Shown piece after piece: positions 36,601 through 47,566 of a DNA stretch of 64,000 nt. Positions within the stretch are counted from its first letter, which is position 1. Each line of letters opens with the position of its first letter. Made by a program: the position numbers and the translations under genes. Source of the stretch: Melieria omissa. Its lineage: Eukaryota > Arthropoda > Insecta > Diptera > Ulidiidae. The stretch covers positions 123,311,891 to 123,375,890 of the forward strand of contig OZ020267.1 of assembly GCA_963971225.1 (NCBI GenBank), written 5' to 3'. The notes under the pieces were generated by a model. It saw only the letters and a list, made by a program, of their open reading frames with translations, was not told the origin of the DNA and did no database searches.

Positions 36601-37222
36601 CTTGCAAATTATTACAAATACATGACTCTAAAATGATAAACCTATTTCTTAAGTGAAAATCAAAGAAGATACCAACTGATGAATGCCAAAAACTTTGTTT
36701 CTTTTAAAAACTGACTACACTTCAGCTTTTAAAAATTTAGTGTTTTTAAATTTTAGAACAAACAAAAGTCTTTGGATTTCAAACTAAAGAAACATTTCCT
36801 TAAATTCTAATTTTTTTCAACATATTTTTGTCTGCATAATTTTAGTAAGAAAAAAGGAGCTGTGAATTCAAAGTACTTTCAGTATAAACAGAGTGAGTTT
36901 TTATTTATGATTACTTAATTTTATTTTTAATCCAGGCCACGCCCAAACATACTTAAATTAAAAAAACATATTAAACAGTAACTTGAAAAATTCGAGTATA
37001 TTTATAGAAAATTTGAACAATTTGCGATACAACGATCGCAACGTTTTTTACTTGTAATCAAAAATATTTTTATTATAAACCAATTAAATTCTACATATTA
37101 TAAAATTACTGAGATTATGATGGGAAAATAGCATTGTTATGATTCAAGTCTATTCAGTTATGTCCCATCTGTGGTTAATTTTGAAGCAACCCGTTGCCGG
37201 TAAACCACCAGTTTCCAGTTAA
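33601..37222. other. Intergenic, no gene recognised
   Basis: GC-richer DNA at 34400-35560 has many overlapping short frames on both strands without recognisable products. From 35570 the sequence is strongly AT-rich. A degenerate tRNA-like segment lies at 35829-35895. Confidence 0.4.
35829..35895 (-). repeat. Degenerate tRNA-like segment (SINE or tRNA pseudogene)
   Basis: The minus strand contains GGTTCGAATCC, an exact RNA polymerase III B box, preceded by GAGCGCGGGTCTAAAG, which looks like the D-arm/anticodon-arm junction of a tRNA. The T-stem is mismatched and no acceptor stem can be formed, so it is not a functional tRNA. Confidence 0.35.
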
Positions 37223-37698
37223 CCCTTTCGCTACAGGTTTTTACTTGGGAAAGTTAAAGTTTTAAATTTTACATTTTAGGCTTCGATGTGGTTATATTAG
37301 CAATATTCCAAAAACAATTTTTAATTTTTATACTCGGACCCTGTATTTTAGAGTGCTTTTCTATGAGAGCAACCACATCGTTGTGACTGTAATAATTACT
37401 TAAACTTAAACATAAACATAAAAAATATTTCTTCATTTACTTCAGCCAAAATTAAAAAGTAAAATTAAAAGGTATCTGCTTTTTCTGCTTCTTCTTCCTT
37501 TACTATGTCAACATATACCATTTTAAAAACGTGTATACTTCTCTTCTTTAAACTTAAATATTCAGTTTATTAATTTTGTATTTTTCCTTAAAGTTCAAAC
37601 TATTCTAAGGACCAACAAAAAATTTATTCTTGAAACCACAGAGGGTTCAGACGTCCACAAAGTAGCATGTTGCCATATGGAACAAAATAGCGAAAGGT
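37223..37698. mobile_element. TTAA-flanked MITE, CCCTTTCGCTA family, copy 1 (476 bp)
   Basis: TTAA (37219-37222) then CCCTTTCGCTA; TAGCGAAAGGT then TTAA (37699-37702). The whole unit is repeated in inverted orientation at 40504-41262. No transposase is present. This copy keeps the empty TTAA site at which the other copy received a nested element. Confidence 0.85.
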
Positions 37699-37702
37699 TT
37701 AA

Positions 37703-39583
37703 ATACATTTTTCATATTTCCTGAAGAAATAATAAGAAACATACTATACATCTTTGAATAATGCTAAAATTCTGCCTAGTTTCTACACATACTATGGTGT
37801 ATGTATGGTGCGCAAATGTGTATCAGACTCTTTAGGCGTGACCGTAATTTTTAGATTTTCGGATTAACCGTTTGTCGACCGACGGCATTAAAAGGACCAA
37901 CATTGGCTAAATTTTCTAAAGCTACAAAACAAATTATCAACTCACAGTCTTTTTAAACTATTGACAATACAACTTTGCTACATACTATACACACATAGAT
38001 TCATACATACTATACCTGCATCCGTATGTATTTATGTACATATGTATATAAAATTAAAGCAAAACTAAAATATCGTTTCGTGCTCACTCTAAAGCTCCAA
38101 ATGCTTTCTTAAAAAAGTGGTTTATATAAAAAAAATTAATATATTTTTTATGTCAAACAATATTTTTCGTCGTGTTCCCATCTTGGCCCACAAGTTTCTA
38201 AACATTCTTAGCATTGATCAGCAATGATTGAATCCTGGACGGGAAATAATTCAAAATGAGCCCGAAGATCGACTTTGCCAGGAAAGTAATTTTACTAGCA
38301 TGCAAATCGCACAATAAAGCTTGAACTTGCGATTGCTCCGCTGCCCGCGTACCTTTCGTCATCTATCCTCCACCATTCGCCATCTGCGTCTCTAAGTTTC
38401 TCATTCAAGCTTTTACCCAAATTCCAATTTGTTGCGTTTTTTCTGAAAGTACAAATTATAAAATTTATTGCAATACAAATACAAAACGCTGAAAGTGTGG
38501 CGACATGGCGAGCTGCTAAAGCGTTTAGTGTTTTTAGCTCCTAGTACAACAACTTTCAATTATAGCTTCCATCCCACAAGGCGAACGGAACAAAAGGCGC
38601 TAAAGTTATTCTGCTCTCTATTAGCCGAAAGTTGAATTTTCCAAGTTCTGTTTCGGAATGAAGCAATACACACGCGAAAACAAAAAAGCCTAGCAGAAAA
38701 ATGCTTTTTTGCTCTCGCTCAAAATCCGTCCAGCGCGCCGCTTTCGCTTTGAGCTATGCTGAAGCGTCTGTGACAGCCGTCTGCTTTAATGCCTTGTCAT
38801 TCACTACCAAATCAAAAGCACTTTCAAAAAAAGTCGCTCCTGACAACATCGAGCAAGACTTAATCGTCAGTAATGTCCAGAACTGGACAGCATGGGAGAT
38901 TCCAAACATATTACTTAATCACTGTGTAAAATATCGCATGGTGCGGCAATGAAAGCAATGACGAATATTAGGCAGCACCCGCAATCCCTGCATCCACCAA
39001 AAAGTGCGCACGGTCGCGCCAATCCGCACGCCGCACACAGCAGGCCACTACTCGCCTGTGTCAACTTTTCAAAAGTCATCTGAACTTGAAGTTCTTAGCG
39101 CTTTTGCGCCGCTTGCGCCGCGCGTTCAAATATTAAACTTTTTTCCAATCTGAATATTGTGTAAACTTTTTCAAAAGCCGATTCCAGCAAACAGCCCAGC
39201 AATGCTGAAGCTTAAAAAGAGCGTTCTTCTGCTTTTGCTGCGACTGACGCTGCCACTGTTTCAGCGCACAACTTGAAACCCGTGGGCAAGACAACTGGTC
39301 GACGCTTTAGAATGCAGGGGCGGCAGCTGAAAAGTTGAGATATGTTAAAGAATGGAAACAAAACGGGCGGAGCGGAGTTCTAAAGTTCTTTCGAAAATCG
39401 CTTCTTCGAAAGTGCAAAAATATATGTACGAAGCGAAAATTACAATAATTATAAAATAATCCGATGGGTTAAGTTGAAATTGAACTTTATTCAAAAAAAT
39501 GTACTAATATGACAATTAATAATTATTCTGTTTATTTTTAGTTACATGTATGATTATTGAGGGGTATAATGTTTTTAATTTAA
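37703..39583. other. Intergenic, no gene recognised
   Basis: AT-rich to about 38180, then a moderately GC-richer stretch (38200-39330) with short frames only. CATA-type microsatellites lie near 37985-38045. Confidence 0.4.
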
Positions 39584-39814
39584 CCGTAGATCGAGCTTCA
39601 CAAAAATTAAGGAATCCTATCCTATGTATACAAAGGAGAAAATTATAAACTTTTCAATTTTCTCAAGACCTCTTTCTTAAAGTGGGATAGATGCTTCTAA
39701 ATAATCAAACACAAAAAAAGTCACAAGAATGGTACAATTAATTATATCCTGAAAAAAGTTATAATAAAACAAAAAACCAAATGTTTAATTTTTGATACAA
39801 AGCTCGATCTACGA
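39584..39814 (+). mobile_element. TTAA-flanked MITE, CCGTAGATCGAGCTT family, copy A (231 bp)
   Basis: TTAA (39580-39583) then CCGTAGATCGAGCTT at the left; AAGCTCGATCTACGA then TTAA (39815-39818) at the right. The terminal repeats are near-perfect. A second copy in opposite orientation is at 40846-41086. It carries no gene. Confidence 0.88.
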
Positions 39815-39818
39815 TTAA

Positions 39819-40503
39819 CAATAGAATTATTTTATTTTTTAGTATTAAATTTTTTTCATAAAATACTTATGATACAACTTTATCAATATCAAGTTTTGTT
39901 TTTTTAATGCATTAGTGGCTACTATCAGCTTTTAATTGTTGAGTAGTTGTTCTAGTTAATCCTCTATTTGGTAAGAGTGTTCAGGGCACTTATCGCTAAA
40001 TTTGAAATTACTGCAGAAGCAATATGTTTTGATAACAATTTATAACGGTAGTTGCCGTTACATATGTGTGAACGGTGAAATTGTGTACGATTTGCGAGAT
40101 TTTTAAAGTGAATTTTTCCTACTTCTTGTAATTTTGTTTTTGTACTAAGTCTCTACCAGTGGATAGAGGGTTTACTAATATTAACATTTAATATTTTTTA
40201 TAATCTTGTCTGCTACAGTAAAACTTATGCAATTTAAGAAACATATACTTTGTTCTAAGTAGCTGCTTTAAAAAAACAGTTTCGTTGCCCACATAAGATC
40301 CTATAAAATCGCCTCGCCACTTTTCATTTTAATGAAAAAATATTTTAGGTTTCCTTGAGACCAGATCTCATACTATGCTTTACTATATAAAAATGTACTG
40401 TTATATTTATGTATACTTTAAAGTAGGCAGACTACACGAATGTTGTTATATAAGTTCTACTCCCTTAAGTCAGTATGCACACCAGAGGGTTCACGAACCT
40501 TAA
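39819..40503. other. Spacer between MITEs, nothing recognised
   Basis: AT-rich and without coding potential. Confidence 0.5.
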
Positions 40504-41262
40504 CCCTTTCGCTATTTTGTTGCCATATGGCACATTGCTACTTTGTGGACATCTGAACCCTCTGTGGTTTCAAGAATTCATTTTTTGTTGGTTCTTAGAA
40601 TAGTTTAAAGTTTCAGGAAAAATACGAAATTATTAAACTGAATATTAAAGTTTAAAGAAGAGAAGTATATACGTTTTTTAAATGGTATATCTTGACATAG
40701 TAAAGGAAGAAGAAGCAGACAATATTAGATAGCTTTTTAATTTGACGTTGTCTTTCAATTTAGATACTTTTTGTTTTTTAATTTTGGCTGAAGTAAATGA
40801 AAAAATATTCAAAATTTCGTTATACGTAAAAAGTTTAAGGTTTAACCATAGATCGAGCTTTGTATCAAAAACGATACATTTGGTTTTTTGTTTTATTATA
40901 ACTTTTTTCAAGATATAATTAATTGAACCTTTCTTGTGACTTTGTTTGTGTTGGGATTATGCTTGTTTAAAACCATCTTTCACACTTTTTTAAGAAAGAG
41001 GTCTTGAGAAAATTAAAAAGTTTATAATTTTCTCCTTTGTATACATAGGATAGGATTCCTTAATTTTTGTGAAGCTCGATCTACGGTTAAGTAATTATTG
41101 CAGCCACAATCATGTGGTTGCTCTCATAGAAAAACACTTATATATGGAGTCCGAGTAAAAAATAAAAATTTTTTTGGAATGTTGCTAATATAACCACATC
41201 GAAGCCTAAAACGTAAAATTTAAAACTTTAACTTTCCCCAGTAAAAACCTGATGCGAAAGGG
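40504..41262. mobile_element. TTAA-flanked MITE, CCCTTTCGCTA family, copy 2, with nested MITE
   Basis: TTAA (40500-40503) then CCCTTTCGCTATTTTG; GCGAAAGGG then TTAA (41263-41266). It is an inverted copy of 37223-37698. It is longer because the CCGTAGATCGAGCTT MITE (40846-41086) plus one TTAA is inserted in it; without the insert it is about 514 bp. Confidence 0.87.
40846..41086 (-). mobile_element. TTAA-flanked MITE, CCGTAGATCGAGCTT family, copy B (241 bp), nested
   Basis: TTAA (40842-40845) then CCATAGATCGAGCTT; AAGCTCGATCTACGG then TTAA (41087-41090). In copy 1 of the host element the corresponding place reads a single TTAA in the same flanking sequence (GTAATTATTACAG side). This is direct evidence of a 4-bp TTAA duplication on insertion. 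It is inverted relative to copy A. Confidence 0.9.
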
Positions 41263-41266
41263 TTAA

Positions 41267-42706
41267 TCGATCCTCTTGGTGATTTTGAACATGAAAAAAA
41301 TGCATATTTACAAACCCCCCATGAAGTGTCTCAAACCCATACATAACTTCAACGGCGAGTATAATTAACTCGGGACTGTAGGTCCGAACTAAACAGTGTT
41401 GAACACTTTGGTATTCTGCTTGTTGAAGACAAGTCTCTGAACCTCTGTCCCCATTTAGCAATAGGCACAACATTAAAACTGTAATTCACTGTCTTGTTAT
41501 TGTAAATATTACCATTCGATTAATGTTCTCCGTTATCGGGCGCAGCACAAGCTACTAAAAGCCAAAAAGCTATAAGAAAAGTGCCTAGAACTTACCCTGA
41601 GCCATCGGACACTGCTTTAAGTTGATGAAAGTTCCCTGCCGCGACTCATTTGAGCACGCTGCAAGTTTCGCTACTATTCGCATTTGCAGCGCTCTTACCA
41701 CATCGCGCCGCTTATTCGACCAACTACAATTTTCGCTTTAGTAGCACCCAGCGAATTTGAAAGCCTTTTTCGGCCACTCGATGAGTGCTGGTAAATCGGA
41801 GCAATCCATGTGAAGGAGCAACAAAATCGCCATGCACTTTTCGAGCCTTTAAAAACAAAATGGATCGCTCTTTAACTAAAACAGTTACTAGGCACGCAGC
41901 AGCCAAAGCCAGCCAGCCAGCGCCACCGGCGAGTCAACGTAAACAATTGCTTGTGTGTCGGTTAAGGGGAGAGGAGGTGGGGAGCACTGCAGCAGTTCGG
42001 CAGTGGAGCGCGAGAAGCTGTTGCCGCAAAAGTTTCCTTTGCCTTTGAGTTGGTTGGTGGTTGCTGCCGGCCAGAAAAGCCGGGAAGCAAGAAGAACGGA
42101 TTATGGCACTTTTTGTGTTCCGCTTGATGTGAATTTTACACAAGGCAGACAGGTCGTAGAGCATTTTGAACAATGGGGAGCGGGAGGAAAGCGTGCACGC
42201 AGAGCCGATTCTCGGCCCAGCTGCTCATTCTGCTGTCAGCGTTTGTTGTTTTTGTTTCTGAATTTCGTATTAGCCGAGACCCGCACAGACACTCCCTGCG
42301 CCAGTCGCATGTACGCCTGATGCGAAATTCACAATTTGCACTATTTACGGCGATTCTCGACAAGCTCACCGCCAGCGTTCAGCGCCAAGCGGCCGCAGCA
42401 AATTGTACTTGAACACACGTCGCGACGCTTTTCGAAATGAACACACTCGACGGCAACGGCAGAAGCCAGGACGACAACAGGACACTGAGCATCGTCCTTA
42501 GCTCACAAAGTCCCCCAGGCCGTAGGCAGCCGCATGTTTATGTGGTGAGCGCCTGTGCCGTGTCGTGCCGTGGTGCGCAGTTCGATTCAAACATTTGACG
42601 GCGGCCGCATTTTGGTTGGGGTAAAAAATGTTTGAACTGTTGCAAACTTGAGTTTTCGCGTTAACAGCGTCGCAGAAGCGAGCGTAGGACGACGCTGCCA
42701 TTTCAC
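41267..42706. other. Intergenic, no gene recognised
   Basis: From about 41600 the DNA is GC-richer, with several overlapping frames on both strands. It could include the 3' UTR of the candidate minus-strand exon that ends at 42707, but no product is recognised. Confidence 0.35.
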
Positions 42707-43063
42707 TCAATCAAAAGCATTCATTCGCTTTGTTTTACTGTTGGTATTTTCTTTGATTTGTTGGTTTTTTCGTTTGCTTGGATGTTCGTGAGAGTGGGTA
42801 TGGATGTGCATGCGCTCTGGGTATTGTGCTCTTTCTTCCGTGCTTGAATTCGACTCGCCGTTGTTGTTGCTGCAGCTGTTGGAGCTCATTATGTCACATG
42901 CAGAGGAGTATTCGTTGCGCCCTTTCTTCCTACTGCAAGCGGAAGGAAGTGGCGTATGCCAAGTACAAGAGTGCGTCGAATTGGGAACTTTGTTTGCTGA
43001 GATATTCACATTGTCCAGGCCGCTGTTGGAGAACTTCGTAATGTTACCCGGCAGGCAGTTGTG
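42707..43063 (-). CDS. Candidate terminal exon of an unidentified minus-strand gene
   Basis: A good acceptor (TTTCTTGTCCAG) precedes a frame open for 118 codons to a stop at 42707. The peptide starts HNCLPGNITKFSN, has a polar middle with NNNGESNSSTEE and a His-rich HIHTHSHEHPSK, and ends NSKTKRMNAFD. The Asn/Ser/His-rich composition is typical of disordered tails of fly proteins. No in-frame ATG lies near the acceptor, so it would be an internal-to-last exon read in phase 0, with upstream exons above 43063 that I could not find among the transposons. The family is not recognised. The opposite strand is also open (42804-43106), which weakens the case. Confidence 0.35.
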   Translation of the reverse strand, partial: HNCLPGNITKFSNSGLDNVNISANKVPNSTHSCTWHTPLPSACSRKKGRNEYSSACDIMSSNSCSNNNGESNSSTEERAQYPERMHIHTHSHEHPSKRKNQQIKENTNSKTKRMNAFD

Positions 43064-43216
43064 CTGGACAAGAAAGATTCAGGTTGCATTGGAGAAGTAC
43101 ATATAATGGATCCTTTACCGTACGAGCTGTTGAAGGCAACAAAAGTGTTGGGCAGTCTTGTGTTTTAAGCTTTTGCAAATCCCTGAACGAGTCATCGAAT
43201 TACTAATGATACGTCG

Positions 43217-43721
43217 CACAGTGGGGCGTCCGTCGCCAAAAATAAAAAAACCAAATCTTTATTTCGAAAAAATTAGAAACACGATCAAAGCCATATCTCC
43301 AACTAAGCTATATTAAAAGGAATTTTGAAAAAATTGTAAGTTTAAAGGTTTTAAACTTTATACACTGTCTATACAAAAATTTAAGCAAAGATACAAATTT
43401 AACCTTGCGAAACCTAAGATGTTTCTTTATGGTTAATATTTGTAGAAAATAAACTTAGGAGCGAATTGAAGAAGGGCCAACATGAAAAAGTTCGAAAACT
43501 TAAAAAAATTGCCAAATATACATACATAACTACATATGTAGCGAGTTATCGAATACAAAATAATTTCTCTATTAGAGGGGTGGGCGTGGCAGTGGTCCAA
43601 TTTTCATAAGTTTTCGTATTTTTCTTAATTAGGCCAAAAAATGGGCGGATGCCAAATTTCGTGAAAATTAAACCACGTTTACTATTTTTAGCCATGCGAT
43701 ATATTGAGACGCCCCACTGTG
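43217..43721. mobile_element. Transib-like MITE, 505 bp
   Basis: Perfect inverted ends: CACAGTGGGGCGTC at 43217-43230 and GACGCCCCACTGTG at 43708-43721. The first seven bases, CACAGTG, match the Transib terminal consensus and the RAG recombination-signal heptamer. The flanks are CGTCG (43212-43216) and CGCCG (43722-43726), a GC-rich 5-bp duplication with one difference, as expected for Transib. No transposase is present. Confidence 0.7.
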
Positions 43722-43825
43722 CGCCGGGACGTAAGTAAGTTTTTCATTTGATGACTTTCCAGTCCATAATATATAGTATGATTCGAGGGACTGTGAGCTT
43801 AAATCAGCCACCTTCAAACATACAC

Positions 43826-44502
43826 AACTCAAATTTTATAATTTTTCTGAAAACGCAAAAAACTGTTTTTGAACTGAATAAATTTTTTTTTTAAATAACG
43901 TATAGACCATTTAGTAGAATATCCTTACAGAATAAGCTCTAGAATATGTAACAAAAATTTTTTTTTTTAATTTTACACTACAAAAACCCAATATATTGAG
44001 TTATGACTTTTTTGATGATATTTTAATTCAATAGTAAAAGAATTATTTTTATTTATGTCAGTTTTTCTAAATTTAAAAATTATAAATGACAATGAAAAAG
44101 TTGAAAGAAAAATTGTTAAAATACGAATTTAATTTATTTCTTTGAAAATATAAACTAAAATTGTCACAACTTTACTTAAAATTAACTCCAACAAAGAATT
44201 ATTTCGTCAAAAATGTCACAATTTAAATTAGGACTATTTTGCATTGAGCCGCAGCGATCAAATAGCATTAAACTTTTCGGCATAAAGAGAGACCTGTTTT
44301 TTTGACAACAGTTAACAGCAACCAGTGGCGCGTATTTAGGGAGTGGGGGTTTGGGGGTTGAAACCCCCTCGAAATATTAGGATCGACTTTGAAATTACAT
44401 AAAAATTAAAAGGCATTTTTGGCATTTTATGAATATTAAAGAATTACTTTTTGAAACCCGCCGAAATATTTTTCTGAATCCGCCCCTGGCTTATTGGTAG
44501 AT
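43826..44502 (-). mobile_element. Truncated, inverted copy of the 639-bp element at 48571, with nested hAT MITE
   Basis: Read in the opposite direction it follows 48571-49209 closely: ACACAACTCAAA, then TTTTCTGAAAACGCAAAAAACTG, interrupted here only to keep motifs short; then the TTTTACACTA block, the TTTTGATGATATTTTAATTCA block and the CAGTTAACA block. Its outer terminus is missing at 43826. A hAT-type MITE (44323-44488) is inserted near the other end, after which GCTTATTGGTAGAT of the host element resumes and stops at 44502. About 18 bases of the host sequence are missing at the insertion point. Confidence 0.75.
44323..44488. mobile_element. hAT-type MITE, 166 bp, inverted relative of 7270-7433
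   Basis: The ends are CAGTGGCGCGTATTTAG and CTGAATCCGCCCCTG. The inside shares the G-runs and the CGAAATATT blocks of the 7270 copy, in opposite orientation. The 8-bp flanks (ACAGCAAC and GCTTATTG) do not match, because bases of the host element were lost at the junction. Confidence 0.72.
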
Positions 44503-44529
44503 AAGCAAAAACTTGGAGAACTTGGAGAT

Positions 44530-44783
44530 GCTCACACTGTGAAATAATTCGAAACGTGTTTTTAAATTTTTTTAACAAAATCTAATGGGTCAACAATGGG
44601 TTAACAGTTTGTACGGAGAAACTGTGAAAAAACATGATTTTGTGGGTCTATTGACTTCAAAGATGGTGAAAGCACTTTAAATGAGAAATAATTAGACAAC
44701 TATTTTTTCATAAAAATATAATGGAGTTAACAAAGGGTTAAGATATACTTTATTTATTGGGTCCATTGACTTCAAAGCTTAGG
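44530..44783. repeat. Minisatellite units related to the array at 7128-7753
   Basis: About two units with the motifs GGTCAACAATGGGTTAA, AAACATGATTTTGTGGG, CTATTGACTTCAAAG and TTTAAATGAGAAATAATT, in the same orientation as at 7 kb. As at 7 kb, a hAT-type MITE lies close by. Confidence 0.65.
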
Positions 44784-47348
44784 GTCCTTGCTAGTATTGC
44801 ATACCATTTATTTGTTTGGTACTAAATTGGACTAATTATAATTATTTTTCACTATTTAAAACAAATTAATATATGTAGTTTTCGTAGAAAAATATCTTAA
44901 GAAAACATGTACAAACAAATTGAAAATTAATAGCATCGAAGAGAGAAAATCAGGGCCAGGGGAATCGGGACGCATGGTCTCACCTCCAATAAAGTGTTAA
45001 AAAAATAAGAAGTCTGTCTTTACATATATATATGTGTCTTTACACGCATATAGAATCATCAAGAGAATCAATTATGGAATGTTCGTCCTTTAGTCTGTCA
45101 ACCGGCTGGTTTGCACGAATATGTTAAGATATAGGCTTGAAATTTAGTGCAGATACTGCTAGTGTTCCAACTAGGAACCGATACTCATATGAGTATGGTC
45201 CGCCTTCTTTTAAGAAGTGTTGTCATACAAGCTTAGTTTACGAAATAAGATGATAAAAATGGGTGTAAATTCAATTTGATTTTCATCAAACTTCAGACAA
45301 GACACATGCAATGGACGTGGTCCACCCACTAATATTTGGCAATTTTAAGTTTGGGGCACAAAACAGATTGAAATCGTTTTGCTCGTCATGTGCATGATAA
45401 GTCTTAACCACATCCATCATGATCGTGACAATATGTATGTGTAGGATTGACGCGCGATTTTTTATGCAACAAATGGCCAATCTAATGACTTCACATCTAC
45501 ATACATCCATACATTTTAGTACTTATGACTGCAATCTACTTTTAATTCCACTTCGTAATCTACTACTTGCTACATCGCATTGCTGACTTCCCAATTCTAA
45601 TTCGCTATATATTTGAAATCAACACAGCTACTGCAGGCAGCTGGCACTGCTACACAAGCAGCCCGAAATAGGGGGTGTGGGCGGCGTTGTAAGGGGCGCA
45701 ATTGCCCTTCGGACTGGTTGTCGCGATTTCAAAGGCCTCCAACCGGTCTGGAGAGCGTTTGTCGGCGAGCTTGGCCACTTGGCCATTTGTGTGCGACTGC
45801 TTCGCTTAAGTTGTCGCTGACGTTGCTGTGGCTGTGGTCGTTGTTGTTATTGTTTTGCTGCCACTGCCGCTGTTCTTTCCCACCACAACGTCAACAGTAA
45901 TAGAAGGTTTGTTTTCATTTGTATTCCGCCTTGTTGTGTGTTATTCTATGCGAATTGTTGTTTTGCACATGTACCGGCTGGATCGCCCGCTAGGGCGAGG
46001 TGAACTGAGGAGCGCGTTGGCCGCGCTAAACAGCTGACGCAGCAGTCGGGCCAGGCACCGAAGCAATAGTCGCAACAGTGCGCGCGCAACACCGGCACCA
46101 ACATTGGCGTGCGCCCTGTGCGGCACCTGTGTGAGTGCTCATGTACGTACACATAGGCTCCCGCTCCGCATCCAGAGGGTATTCAATGTCAAACAGATTT
46201 CAAAGTCAATGCAAAAGTTCTCATTTGTTGTGTTTGAGGAGTAGGCAGGGCGCATTCGGGGTGGCCGGCGCTGGCCTGGGACGACCGCACCGAGAGTGCA
46301 GAGCAAGCAAATGAAGAACGCTGCGGCGCTTCGAACGAGCGAGCGAGCGACTGGCCTATGGTGGGCACGGTGGGAGGCGGGCAGTCGTTCTTTTTATATT
46401 TTATATATTTTTGCTTTTATTTGAAATATAAACGGCTGGGATGTACGATAGGGTACCGTGGCGTGCTGTTTCTGTTTTTTAGCGTCATTGTTATTATTGC
46501 TGCGGTGAGCATGTGTGCCGCGTGCGTAGGTATGTGTGCTTAGAACGAACGCTGCGGTTTTTGGGTGGTGACGTAAGGGCGGCAAACGGCAGCAGCCCTA
46601 CACGATTCTGTTCTCCTATTCGGAAATTTCACTAAAAATTGTTTGCACTCTCACGTTAGCATTAAATGAAAGTGGCGGCATAATTTAAGTCGCACAAATG
46701 CCGCCACTAGCGCAGCGACATTGGCGCGCCTCATTACCCACTAAAGCCCCAACGCCATTCGACTAGCCGAGCGTTGCACACCAAAGACACGCCAAGTGGG
46801 CGCCTCAGAGCCTCCCTTCCATGCCGGCATAACTGCAGCATTCATCTAACAGTTTTTGAACTACTGTCGTCGACCATAAGTGGGGAGAGTACACTGTACT
46901 CAGGTAGAAAGTGCAATGAACGCTACGCTTCCACGGTCTCTCAGCGTACAGTGCTATGACACTAGAAGTGTGCAATATCTTAATGCATTCAAAACTTTAA
47001 AGTCATATTGCTATATTGAAAAAAAACTAAATCATGAAAATTATAAAAGAGTTTTTCGAAAAATCCTTTAGAATAAAAAAAGGAGCATGAAAAATAATCC
47101 AATAAAAAATGGAGCATGAAAAATAACACAGTGCAACACTGAAAAAAAGGGACAAGGTCAAACCCATCTCATTCGATAGAGGACCTCAGTAGATGAAAAA
47201 GTGCCAAGGGATTTTTCCCGGAATGTTCGAGTTTTTTTAAATAGAGTTTAAAGATGGCGGCTTAAAGCCCCTTCCCGAAACTTTTAAAACATCATATCTC
47301 TTGACTCAAATGTCAGAAAGGAATAATGAAAGCTAATGAAATGAAGTC
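44784..47348. other. Intergenic, no gene recognised
   Basis: The stretch 45600-46350 is GC-rich, with overlapping short frames and CA/GT-rich codon-like repeats, but nothing recognised. A tandem duplication of 28-29 bp (AATAAAAA(A/T)GGAGCATG type) lies at 47072-47128. Confidence 0.4.
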
Positions 47349-47566
47349 GATGACATAATATCCTTTTTGGAAAAATGTAATGAAAAAGGATATGAAAGAC
47401 CTCAATAAAATGTTTATCCTTGAATATCCTGGAAACCGTGAGAGCTAAATTTATATAAACGACTTAATATATAGTATAGATCTTTGAATGCCTTTTTACC
47501 GGAAGTCACTTATATAAATTTAGCTCTCACGGGTTCCAGGATATTCAAGGATACAAATTTATTTTA

